Under the pieces are notes generated by a model. That model saw nothing but the letters and a program-made list of their open reading frames with translations. It made no database searches and was not told the origin of the DNA. From an uncultured Spirochaetaceae bacterium (GTDB lineage: Bacteria > Spirochaetota > Spirochaetia > Sphaerochaetales > Sphaerochaetaceae), in assembly GCA_944389085.1 (NCBI GenBank), contig CALXLB010000069.1, positions 1 to 64,000 on the forward strand: a stretch of 64,000 bases of DNA, in the 5' to 3' direction. Both the position numbers and the translations under genes were made by a program. Shown one piece after another: positions 50,967 through 58,472 of this stretch (position 1 is its first letter; every line of letters begins with the position of its first letter).

Positions 50967-52571
50967 GTGAAAAGAACCTGTTTCGTATTATCGCTGATAA
51001 TGCTTGTTTTCTCGTCATGTTATCAGACGACGGGTATTCCGCCAGTAATTCTTTTGCCATTTTCTGAATCTGCGGAATTTGAAGTCCAGTTTGCAAATCC
51101 GGCATTTGCTCCTTCTGAAGCTGTTCTTCCGGAGGTTGTTTCCGTAGAGAGTGGCAACAGCCTTGAAACACCTGGAAATCCAGTTTCATCTGATGATGAC
51201 TGGACATTTCTTGGATGGAGTACAGATTCTTCGACTTATGAGCTATGTGAATTTCCGATAACCATTGAAGAGGATATTGTCCTTTATGCAGTCTGGGCAA
51301 AGAAAACCATAACTCCTGCTGAACTCGATTCCATCTCTGATGGTTTAGCTTTGATGTATGACAGTACAAAGAATGGGTACATGCTGACCAGGATGTCATC
51401 ATTCGATTTTGAGACTGAGCATGAGTTCAAAGTTCCTGATGACGTAAATGGCGTTCCTGTTACATCTATTGTCCAATGGGCATTCAGCAAAGGATATGAT
51501 ACAGGTGATGGAGCAAAGTTTATAGGCGATATCGTGATTCCTCGGCATGTCAGGGAAATAGGACGTCAGGCGTTTACCAGCTGTACTGTGACGGATGGGG
51601 AATTGATTCTTCCTGAAGGGCTTGAGATTATCGGTGAAGGTGCTTTCCAGCGTCTTGATATTCAAGGGGATCTGACACTGCCTTCTTCTCTGAAATCCAT
51701 AGGTGATGGAGCTTTTGCTATGGTAGGTTTCAGTGGTCGTCTTACGATTCCTGCTTTTGACAGCAACCCATTCCCGACGGCAAGCGGTACGGTACAGGGG
51801 ATTACAGGGTCAGGTTTTACTGAAGCTGTGATACTCATGGAAGAAGAAACTCCTGGAGCAGTCCTTGTCGGTGCGCAAAGTCTTCAGCGCATTGCTCTCA
51901 GAAATGATATCAAGGAGATTGGAGATAGTGCATTCCTCAATGCCAAAGCACTTGAGCAGATTGAGTTCATCAGCCCTGATACCGATACAGATACATTCCT
52001 TTTCAGTGAAAAAGGCACGGAAATAGCATTCCCCGATACGCTTGAATCAATTGGTGCTGAGGCATTCACAGGAACAGCATTAGCAGGGAACATATATATC
52101 CCGAATGCTGAAATTGGCAACAGTGCTTTCTCCGGCACGAAAATCGAGAACCTGAGGCTTGGAAGTGGTGTCAGGAGCATCGGCAATAGAGCTTTTGAGA
52201 AATGTACAGATCTTGCTTCCTTGGATATTGCATCGGATTCTGCTTTGGAGGAAATCGGACAATTCGCCTTTTCTGGTTGTACTGAGATTACTGGAAACAT
52301 AATTCTTCCTGCCTCTTGTACCTTCATCGATATGCAGGCTTTTGCAAATTGCAGCAAGATAGAGAACATGGTGATAAAATCCTCAGCATGTCCTTTTAAT
52401 GGAGGAGAATATCCTTTCTTCTCCGGATGGATAGAAGGCCAGTCTGTCTGGTTTGAGAATATCTTGGAAGAAGATTCTGTGGCATGGCCATATGGCTGGG
52501 ATAAGAAGTATATCAATGGAGAAGACAGCATGGTGGATTTCCATTGGAAAGGAGAGAGCTTTTCGGAGTAA
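50967..52571 (+). CDS. BspA-like leucine-rich-repeat surface lipoprotein
   Basis: The 534-residue lipoprotein has Cys18 in the lipobox (VFSSC). Residues about 70-115 match a Listeria-Bacteroides (Flg_new) repeat (WTFLGWSTDS...LYAVWAKK). From about 140 to 500 there are at least eight BspA-type LRR_5 repeats (LPEGLEIIGEGAF, LPSSLKSIGDGAF, FPDTLESIGAEAF, VRSIGNRAFEKC), a fold used in adhesins. GTG start, eight bases after AAGGAGGG. The longer in-frame TTG at 50928 lies in the terminator. Expression must pass that terminator, and a poly-G tract lies upstream. Confidence 0.88.
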   Translation: MKRTCFVLSLIMLVFSSCYQTTGIPPVILLPFSESAEFEVQFANPAFAPSEAVLPEVVSVESGNSLETPGNPVSSDDDWTFLGWSTDSSTYELCEFPITIEEDIVLYAVWAKKTITPAELDSISDGLALMYDSTKNGYMLTRMSSFDFETEHEFKVPDDVNGVPVTSIVQWAFSKGYDTGDGAKFIGDIVIPRHVREIGRQAFTSCTVTDGELILPEGLEIIGEGAFQRLDIQGDLTLPSSLKSIGDGAFAMVGFSGRLTIPAFDSNPFPTASGTVQGITGSGFTEAVILMEEETPGAVLVGAQSLQRIALRNDIKEIGDSAFLNAKALEQIEFISPDTDTDTFLFSEKGTEIAFPDTLESIGAEAFTGTALAGNIYIPNAEIGNSAFSGTKIENLRLGSGVRSIGNRAFEKCTDLASLDIASDSALEEIGQFAFSGCTEITGNIILPASCTFIDMQAFANCSKIENMVIKSSACPFNGGEYPFFSGWIEGQSVWFENILEEDSVAWPYGWDKKYINGEDSMVDFHWKGESFSE

Positions 52572-52701
52572 CAGTGAAAGGGCATAACATTGCACTTCTC
52601 TTAGTTGTATTCCAATGCTTTCTTAAGTTCATATAACTGAACTTCAGGAATTATATTGCATGGATGAATCAGCAATGAACCTGAAATTGATTTCTGGTTC
52701 T

Positions 52702-52738
52702 GTTCTGAAAAATAATGGGCAGAACCAGAGTCCTGCCC
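52702..52738 (-). terminator. Terminator of the beta-helix lipoprotein gene
   Basis: On the minus strand GGGCAG (52738-52733) and CTGCCC (52722-52717) around a ten-base loop, followed by ATTATTTTTC. An overlapping alternative stem CTGGTTCTG (52694-52702) with CAGAACCAG (52720-52728) is also perfect. The remaining 52572-52749 gap holds one more seven-base inverted repeat (52625-52644) of unknown role. Confidence 0.6.
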
Positions 52739-52749
52739 AAAGGTATGCA

Positions 52750-55051
52750 TTACTGTTGAATGAAATCACCAGAAGGTTGCTTTTGCAACTGAACTTTACC
52801 GTCTGCACAGTGAACGGTGATAGTACTGATTGAATCAAGCTTATCAGAAGGAAGAAGCATGCTGAATGAACTTACTTCTGTGTTGAAATCAGCGTTGTAT
52901 ACATTTTTATCAACGAGAGTTGTGGAATACTCAATTTCGAACTTATAAACAACATCACCATTCTCATCAAACTTGAAAGGACTGTTGATGTTGATATTCT
53001 CTGTCACATCTCCAATCGTGTAGGAAATATATTCAACTTTCTTTGCTTCAGTGAGCGTTGCATTTGCAATCACTTTTCCGCTTGGTGTGAAAGATGTGGA
53101 CGAACCTGCTCCTCCTGATACCATAGCGCCAAATGAACCACCGCTGAATGTGATGCGGTCTTTATTGGAAGCATTACCGATATTGAAGCCATAATCAGCT
53201 CCAATGCTGCCACTGACTATACCGCCAGCAATTGTGAAAGCAGGCCTGAGCGTTGTTCCATTCTCTTCTGCGACAATAAATGCGGAGGCATTTTCAATAG
53301 TAGTATCGGTAAATGAGTAATTTCCTGTGAAAGACCCTCCATATATATTGAATGCGGAGAGATATGCAATTGCACCGTTACCATAGAGGGTATTGCCACT
53401 AAACTTGCCACCATAGATATTGAAGTATGAACCTCTGTTCTTCGCCTGTACAGCAAATAGGTTCATACCAGAGTTATTCGTGAATGTACAATCGTAGAGG
53501 CTGACAATCTCTCCAGGGCCTGATGTGCCTGATTCATAGATATAGATGGCAGCACCTGATTCCTGCCTTCCGTTTCGTGGATTCTCCAGTGACTTGTTGC
53601 CATCGAATTCAGAATTATAGATATTGAGTTTTACTGCACCGTTTACACAGATAGCACCACCGCAGTCTGCATAGTTGTTCTTGAAATCTGTTTCAAAGAT
53701 ATTTACAGTTGCCCAGCCGTTCTTTGTATTTTCAGGGCTTGGCCAATCATTGCCTCCTATAAGTTCTGTCCCTGTTTTGAGTAAGTACATTGCTCCTCCA
53801 AGGTAATCAGAACCTTTGACCAGGTCGCTGTTTTCGAATGACCCACCAACGAAGTTGAAGACATTTCCAGCAGCCAGTGAGATGTTGATTATTCTTTTTT
53901 TTGCGGCATCCGACTCCCATCTGTGACCGTTAAGATCGAATGTGACAGGTTTTGTCATGAAGGTTTGGTCCAAGCCATCGCCGCTGAAATTTTCTTTGAG
54001 GTCTTTTGTAATCTGGATATATACACCATCGTTGAAAGACATCTTTTTTGCAGCTGTATAGGCTTCAGTAACAGAATCATATTGTCCCATTGGTTTAGAA
54101 AGGGTAGGTCTAGCGTATTTCCCGTCTGTAATCGTCAGCGCTGCGTCATAAAGACTTGCCTTGATTTTCCTTGCGATGATGTCGATATTCGCATCATTGC
54201 CTTCTGCAACAGTTACAGTCAGTGTGTTGCTATCTTTGTCATATTCATAACCTTCTGGAGGGGTAAGAGTATCGTCATTGACATCATAGATCTTGTTACC
54301 ATTTCCATCTGTGATTATAGCTATCTCATCAGAACCAATTGCCTCGGTAAGATCCAATTCAATGTTCTGCCCCGGAGTTGCTACTGCTTTGATTTCCTCT
54401 CCATCCACATCGACGATGACTGTTTCATTGACGACTGTGAATGTATATGTGATTCCATTGCCGAAATCGATGGTATAGTCGCCTGCAACAGCTTTGGCTT
54501 TATCAATAGTGAGTGAGTAGGTGTTATTGCCTGATTCTGTGAGATTAATGCCTTCTGATGATGGGGTAATTTTAGGATATCCTGCTGGAACAGTTGGAGT
54601 ACTTGCATTGCCAAATGCCTTCAGGGAAATAGTACCAGTCATCTCCGGAGTTATTGAGCCATCGAAATCTGAAACTGCTCCGATTCCGTTGACTGTGACC
54701 TTTACCGGTTCGCTTTTCACGCCATTGATTTCTGCGATTATTTCAGCTTCTCCCGGTCCGACTGCGGTGATGAGTCCATCTTCAGAGACTGTTACGACGT
54801 CCGGATTGGAACTTGTCCAGGTTATATCTGCGGTAGAATCACCATTGGTCTGATAGGTGAGCTGGAAAGGCTCTTTTGGGTTTAAATATCCAGGTTGGTT
54901 TGTTATTGTGACGCTCCAGCTGGCATGACCATTGTCTGGTGGAAGAAGGATGACTTCTGAGCATGCTGATAGAGCAAGAATTACAAGGGAAAGGAGCAGG
55001 AGCTTAGCAAGCCAATACCCCCCCCCGTTGTGAACTGGTTCTGTTAAACAT
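52750..55051 (-). pseudogene. Phase-variable Big_2/beta-helix surface lipoprotein, out of frame as sequenced
   Basis: From the stop at 52750 the frame is open back past 55026. After the poly-G tract it encodes a signal peptide ending LVILALSAC (lipobox), a Big_2 immunoglobulin-like domain (ITWTSSNPDVVTVSEDG, then LITAVGPGEAEI) and a long right-handed beta-helix with Asn-Ile-Tyr-Gly-Gly and Phe-x-Gly-Asn steps. No start codon exists in this frame between the tract and a GTG at 54720, which would delete the signal. The only good start, ATG 55051 with AGGAG ten bases upstream, is one base out of frame because the tract has nine Gs. Eight would give an intact 766-residue lipoprotein. Probably a switched-off contingency gene rather than decay. 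Confidence 0.85.
55018..55026 (-). repeat. Poly-G tract (9 G on the coding strand) inside the signal-peptide region
   Basis: Nine consecutive Cs on the plus strand, the longest G/C run in the window. It sits eight codons after the ATG at 55051. With nine Gs the ATG frame ends at TAA 55006-55004 after 15 residues. With eight (or 11) it joins the lipoprotein frame. Confidence 0.95.
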
Positions 55052-55131
55052 TTCTTTATGACTCCTGTTTATATTGCGGCCATCATGATATCAGCAAGGA
55101 ACGTAAAAATACAAGGTCAGACTAAATATTA

Positions 55132-55491
55132 TCATTTTCCGACTGCAGCTGCAGACAGCTTCATAATACAATACTGATTCATGCTCACACCTTCTTCTCT
55201 TGCTTCCATGAAAATACGTTTATGCAATGATTTGGGTATTCTTAGTCTAATCTGCCCTGAAAAATGGAGTGCATAATCGGGTTCGGGGATTGGATCTTCA
55301 TGTTCCAATGCAGAACTCAGCCATGCTTTTTTCGCATCTTCAATGTTTTCGATTGCTTCGATGGTTGTTTTACCAGATGTAATACATCCTTCCAGTTCAG
55401 GACAGTAGGCAACATAGCAATTCTTTTCTGTATCTTTGATGAGTTCTGTCTTGTAAGGGAGGTTCATATAGTATTCAAGATTCTTTATCAT
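55132..55491 (-). CDS. hicB: HicB-family antitoxin
   Basis: The 119-residue antitoxin has the partial RNase-H-like HicB fold in residues 10-70 (YVAYCPELEGCITSGKTTIE) and a C-terminal ribbon-helix-helix (SGQIRLRIPKSLHKRIFMEA, then REEGVSMNQY), which should bind the operon operator. It overlaps the hicA gene by 17 bases, in the usual toxin-then-antitoxin order. Confidence 0.9.
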   Translation of the reverse strand: MIKNLEYYMNLPYKTELIKDTEKNCYVAYCPELEGCITSGKTTIEAIENIEDAKKAWLSSALEHEDPIPEPDYALHFSGQIRLRIPKSLHKRIFMEAREEGVSMNQYCIMKLSAAAVGK

Positions 55492-55723
55492 TCTCGTCCT
55501 CTTCTACCAGTTTCCTGACCATTTCAATATATATACGACCAATTGGTTTATGGCGTGGTATTGTGATTTTCCGCATTTTCTTCCGGAAAGTATAATGGCT
55601 GCTTCCCCCTCTTGGCTGGGATTCTTCATACCCATATGAGAGCAGAATCTTTCTGAGTTCTTCGAACGTCAGGTCATCAGAAATATTTCTCAGTTTCAGA
55701 AGGAGTTTTTCCCACTTTGACAT
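55475..55723 (-). CDS. hicA: HicA-family mRNA interferase toxin
   Basis: The 82-residue toxin has a double-stranded-RNA-binding-like fold. The catalytic His is in RGGSSHYTFRKK near 38-49 and the TIPRHKPIGR segment is typical. It is expected to cleave mRNA when HicB is lost. GGAG lies about ten bases before the ATG. The first genes downstream of it are hicB and then the phase-variable lipoprotein, all on the minus strand. Confidence 0.9.
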   Translation of the reverse strand: MSKWEKLLLKLRNISDDLTFEELRKILLSYGYEESQPRGGSSHYTFRKKMRKITIPRHKPIGRIYIEMVRKLVEEDENDKES

Positions 55724-55742
55724 TTTTCTTTATGTCTCCTTT

Positions 55743-55772
55743 ATTGTGACATGATGTCATATATGGTGTCAA
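55743..55772 (-). promoter_or_regulatory. hicAB promoter with palindromic operator
   Basis: On the minus strand a perfect TTGACA (55772-55767), 18 bases and CACAAT (55748-55743). The 13-base palindrome TGACATGATGTCA (55747-55759) lies in the spacer, a fitting site for HicB autorepression. The next 135 bases (55776-55910) show nothing else. Confidence 0.65.
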
Positions 55773-55910
55773 TAAATTTAATTACAACAGTCCGTACTTC
55801 CGCAATGAGTAGCAAGTCTGATTCGAGAAGACTGTGTAAATTGCTTTTTGAAGTAAATACGATTAATCAAAAATATATATGCAGCAAACTGAATTAGGGC
55901 GGGCTGGTGT

Positions 55911-56120
55911 TCATTCCCATGAAAATGACAGCCTTCTTTTCTTCTCTGCACAGTCCCTGAGATAGAGATTGATTAGATTCTGGTAGGATATCCCGACATC
56001 GGCCGCCTGTTCTTTGAAGTATTCTATTGCATCCGCGTCGATGCGGATTGTGATCTGTTTCTTAAGCTTCTTGGCATATGGGTTCTTGATGCCTTTGCTG
56101 AAATCGTAGTTATCCTTCAT
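55911..56120 (-). CDS. brnA: BrnA-type antitoxin
   Basis: The 69-residue protein has a ribbon-helix-helix C-terminal part (KKQITIRIDADAIEYFKEQA, then ADVGISYQNLINLYLRD) preceded by the family-typical YDFSKGIKNPYAK. It starts in an ATGA overlap with the toxin gene. In BrnTA modules the dimer neutralises BrnT and represses the operon. Confidence 0.88.
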   Translation of the reverse strand: MKDNYDFSKGIKNPYAKKLKKQITIRIDADAIEYFKEQAADVGISYQNLINLYLRDCAEKKRRLSFSWE

Positions 56121-56425
56121 TTTCTTCTCCTTCCTATCAGCTTTTCGTATTGCTTCCTTTCTTCTCTGTTCGCCTTGCGTGCTGATATGATTCTGATTTC
56201 TTCATCCTTTTGGCGATAGCAGTGGCAGTCAACAAGAATCCGGAAGAGATTGCTCATTCCTATCATCACGAAACGGTCTTCTTCAATGGAATGTTCATCA
56301 TCAGCTATCAGCAATGCTTCCTCATCATAGAACACTGTCAACGCCTCTTCGAAAGATACGGAATGCTTCCGTTCATTTGCCCGATTCTTCTTTGCATCCC
56401 AGGAAAATGAGATGTCCTTATTCAT
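56117..56425 (-). CDS. brnT: BrnT-type ribonuclease toxin
   Basis: The 102-residue RelE-fold toxin has family landmarks FSWDAKKNRANERKHSVSFE near 7-26, DRFVMIGMS near 50 and the C-terminal IRIISARKANREERKQYE. AAGGAGG lies close before the ATG. The promoter at 56438-56465 is AT-rich. Confidence 0.9.
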   Translation of the reverse strand: MNKDISFSWDAKKNRANERKHSVSFEEALTVFYDEEALLIADDEHSIEEDRFVMIGMSNLFRILVDCHCYRQKDEEIRIISARKANREERKQYEKLIGRRRK

Positions 56426-56437
56426 CTAGCCTCCTTA

Positions 56438-56465
56438 ATTATATAATAATTAAAAATTATTTCAA
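56438..56465 (-). promoter_or_regulatory. brnTA promoter
   Basis: On the minus strand TTGAAA (56465-56460), 16 bases and a perfect TATAAT (56443-56438). The surrounding AT-rich imperfect palindrome (about 56435-56453) is a plausible antitoxin operator. Confidence 0.6.
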
Positions 56466-56471
56466 ATATAT

Positions 56472-57155
56472 TTACATCAATCCATGTTCCAGGAATGAGT
56501 AGTACTTCTGGTCAGAGAAGACAATGTGATCGAGAATCCGGATTCCTAGGATATCTCCGCATTTTTTTAGCCGGCTGGTGACATCTTTGTCATCCTCAGA
56601 AGGCTCCACGTTGCCAGATGGATGGTTATGGGCGATTGCTATTGCCGCAGCTCTCTGCTTAAGCGGTTCTGAGAATACTTCTCTGGGATGTACGATTGTT
56701 CTGTTCAGAAGGCCTATGGTTGCTACAACTGTTCCGATGACTTCATGAGCTCCATTGAGCATGATGACTACAAGGTGCTCTTGCTGTCTTGAAGCAAAGT
56801 GCCTGATTTCATTGAAGATGTCACCGGGACTGACAATAGTCCTGCCTTTCCCTCTCACTCTCCGTCTTCCGAGCTCTAAAGCGGCATCGAGCGCGGATGC
56901 TTTTGCCTTGCCGATACCGGGAATGAGCATGATATCCTCAGTGCTGACGGAAGGATTCTTGTCAATTTTCTCCAGAAGTTCTCTGGCTATTTCATCGACA
57001 GGCCGCTTTGCATTCCCCGATCCTATGATCAGCATCAGAAGTTCTTCGTCTGTAAGAGCTGTCGGTCCAAGCCGTTCAAGCTTTTCCCTTGGTCTGTCCT
57101 CGGGAGGTGTCTCCCTCAATGTTGAATATGCAGTCTTTATTGTGTAATCACTCAT
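56472..57155 (-). CDS. radC: RadC-family JAB1/MPN protein
   Basis: The 227-residue protein has an N-terminal helix-hairpin-helix part (LIPGIGKAKASALDAALELG near 78-97) and a C-terminal JAB1/MPN metal domain with HNHPSGNVEPSEDD near 177-190 (HxHx7Sx2D). The family was once linked to DNA repair, but its real role is unsettled. The start is near a TATAGA element five bases upstream with CTGACA 19 bases further, but this spacing is not ideal. Confidence 0.9.
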   Translation of the reverse strand: MSDYTIKTAYSTLRETPPEDRPREKLERLGPTALTDEELLMLIIGSGNAKRPVDEIARELLEKIDKNPSVSTEDIMLIPGIGKAKASALDAALELGRRRVRGKGRTIVSPGDIFNEIRHFASRQQEHLVVIMLNGAHEVIGTVVATIGLLNRTIVHPREVFSEPLKQRAAAIAIAHNHPSGNVEPSEDDKDVTSRLKKCGDILGIRILDHIVFSDQKYYSFLEHGLM

Positions 57156-57200
57156 ACATATCTATACGGAATAAGTCTGCAATTTTGTCAGATTTTCCGC

Positions 57201-57206
57201 TAAAAT
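57201..57206 (+). promoter_or_regulatory. -10 element of the merR-like gene
   Basis: TAAAAT at 57201-57206 is followed by exactly six bases and the ATG at 57213, with no ribosome site. A matching -35 is poor, as expected for MerR-type or weak promoters. Confidence 0.45.
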
Positions 57207-57212
57207 CTTCTC

Positions 57213-57677
57213 ATGAAGCGATACAGAATAGGGGAGATAGCTGCTTTAAGCTCTCTTTCTGAGCGGACCATACGTTACTATGAAGAACAGGGATTGATCC
57301 GGGCCAGACGCTCAGAAGGCGGACAGCGATGGTATACAGATGAGGATCTTGTCTATCTGAAGAGAATCATCGAGCTTAAAGGCTTAGGTTTTTCATTGCA
57401 GGAAGTGAGAAGGATATTTGAGCTCAAAGATGCGGACAGAAGTGGAAATCTCAGGCGTGAGGCACTCCTTGCAGAGTATAGGAAGAAACTTGCAGCTGAC
57501 CTGGATAAGCTTGAAGAGCTGAAGAAGCATATAGATGAACTGGAGTGGCATGTGCATCAGCTGGAGAAGGCTGAAGATGGCTTCACTGAGTGTCCTGGAT
57601 CCCTTTGTGCATCATGCCAGTACCGTTCAAGGTGCACTTTCTTCCGCAGCGAGGGAGAGAAGCCACTCTCCGATTGA
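57213..57677 (+). CDS. MerR-family regulator with C-terminal cysteine cluster
   Basis: The 154-residue regulator has a MerR winged helix (YRIGEIAALSSLSERTIRYY near 4-23), a dimerisation coiled coil (about 90-120) and a C-terminal cluster ECPGSLCASCQYRSRC near 127-142 (Cx4Cx2Cx5C). The spacing recalls, but does not equal, the 2Fe-2S site of SoxR (Cx2CxCx5C), so an Fe-S or metal sensor is inferred. It is divergent from radC. Its final 51 bases overlap the convergent gene. Confidence 0.82.
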   Translation: MKRYRIGEIAALSSLSERTIRYYEEQGLIRARRSEGGQRWYTDEDLVYLKRIIELKGLGFSLQEVRRIFELKDADRSGNLRREALLAEYRKKLAADLDKLEELKKHIDELEWHVHQLEKAEDGFTECPGSLCASCQYRSRCTFFRSEGEKPLSD

Positions 57678-58472
57678 CAGCGACAGTTCTATTACAGATT
57701 CAGAGACACTTTGCGGGAGGGCTCTGGAAAAGAACATGCATTCATAGTTCAGATAACCTTCATAATGCTCCTTGAATGCTTTCATCACTTCTTCCCAGCA
57801 TATTGTGCCGAAGCCAGGCAGGAGATGCTGGTCGCTTTTGCCGTTATTGTCTGCAATATGTGTTGCTGTGAGGTAGTTCTGCGTTTTCCTGATGAATGAG
57901 ACTATATTCTCACCAGCCATATGGGCGTGTCCTGTATCCAGACAGATGCTGCATTCCGGATAGAGTGGTTTCACTATTTCAAGCAGAGAGTCTGCAGAGT
58001 ATATCTCGCTGGCTGTTTCCATGTTTTCTATTGCTAGCCGTATCGGCTGTTTCCGTCTTTTCAGAAGCGATGTGAAATACTCGATATTCTCTCTGATGCT
58101 TCCTTTGATCGGATGCACTACTATCTGGGGGATTCCAAGAGCTGCCGCATAATCCATCGAGAGCAGTATCTCCATATCCGATTTCTCTTTCTCTGTGTTA
58201 GAGAGCGATAGATAGTCTCTGGGATAGGGGGCATGTGCCTGTATATAGTCAATTCTATATTTATGCTTTTCTTCCTTCAGCTTCTCGATGTATTCCCATC
58301 CTTTATCTGTATTGAGTATGGAAGAAGGGTTCATCATCTCACAGAAGTTGAGATCTAGCACTCTGTAGCCAGAACTGGCATACAGGGGTATGAGAGTCTC
58401 CATTGTCCGTTTCCCTTCTCTTGAGAAGGCAACAAGGTTTGTATTAGACGAGATTCTGTCTTGCATAGTCAT
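57627..58472 (-). CDS. Sugar phosphate isomerase/epimerase-like TIM barrel protein
   Basis: The 281-residue AP-endonuclease-2-superfamily barrel has candidate metal ligands in IVVHPIKG (His near 120), LAIENMET (Glu near 149), SICLDTGHAHMAG (Asp and His near 179-182) and the late NYECMFF Glu. Such proteins interconvert keto and aldo sugars or inositols. The substrate is unknown. It starts 29 bases before the stop of the binding-protein gene and so belongs to that importer operon, implying that it acts on the imported compound. Confidence 0.75.
   Translation of the reverse strand: MTMQDRISSNTNLVAFSREGKRTMETLIPLYASSGYRVLDLNFCEMMNPSSILNTDKGWEYIEKLKEEKHKYRIDYIQAHAPYPRDYLSLSNTEKEKSDMEILLSMDYAAALGIPQIVVHPIKGSIRENIEYFTSLLKRRKQPIRLAIENMETASEIYSADSLLEIVKPLYPECSICLDTGHAHMAGENIVSFIRKTQNYLTATHIADNNGKSDQHLLPGFGTICWEEVMKAFKEHYEGYLNYECMFFSRALPQSVSESVIELSLSIGEWLLSLAAEESAP

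Noticed and set aside
50818-51402. 194-codon minus-strand ORF over the LRR lipoprotein start
   Set aside because: It lies opposite a well-supported lipoprotein N-terminus, includes the reverse of the terminator and has no recognisable motif or ribosome site.
52625-52644. Seven-base inverted repeat AAGTTCA/TGAACTT as terminator of the LRR gene
   Set aside because: No T-run follows on either strand, so it does not qualify as an intrinsic terminator.
53923-54516. 197-codon plus-strand ORF inside the beta-helix gene
   Set aside because: Cysteine- and isoleucine-rich composition typical of an antisense shadow. The minus strand carries clear Big_2/beta-helix repeats.
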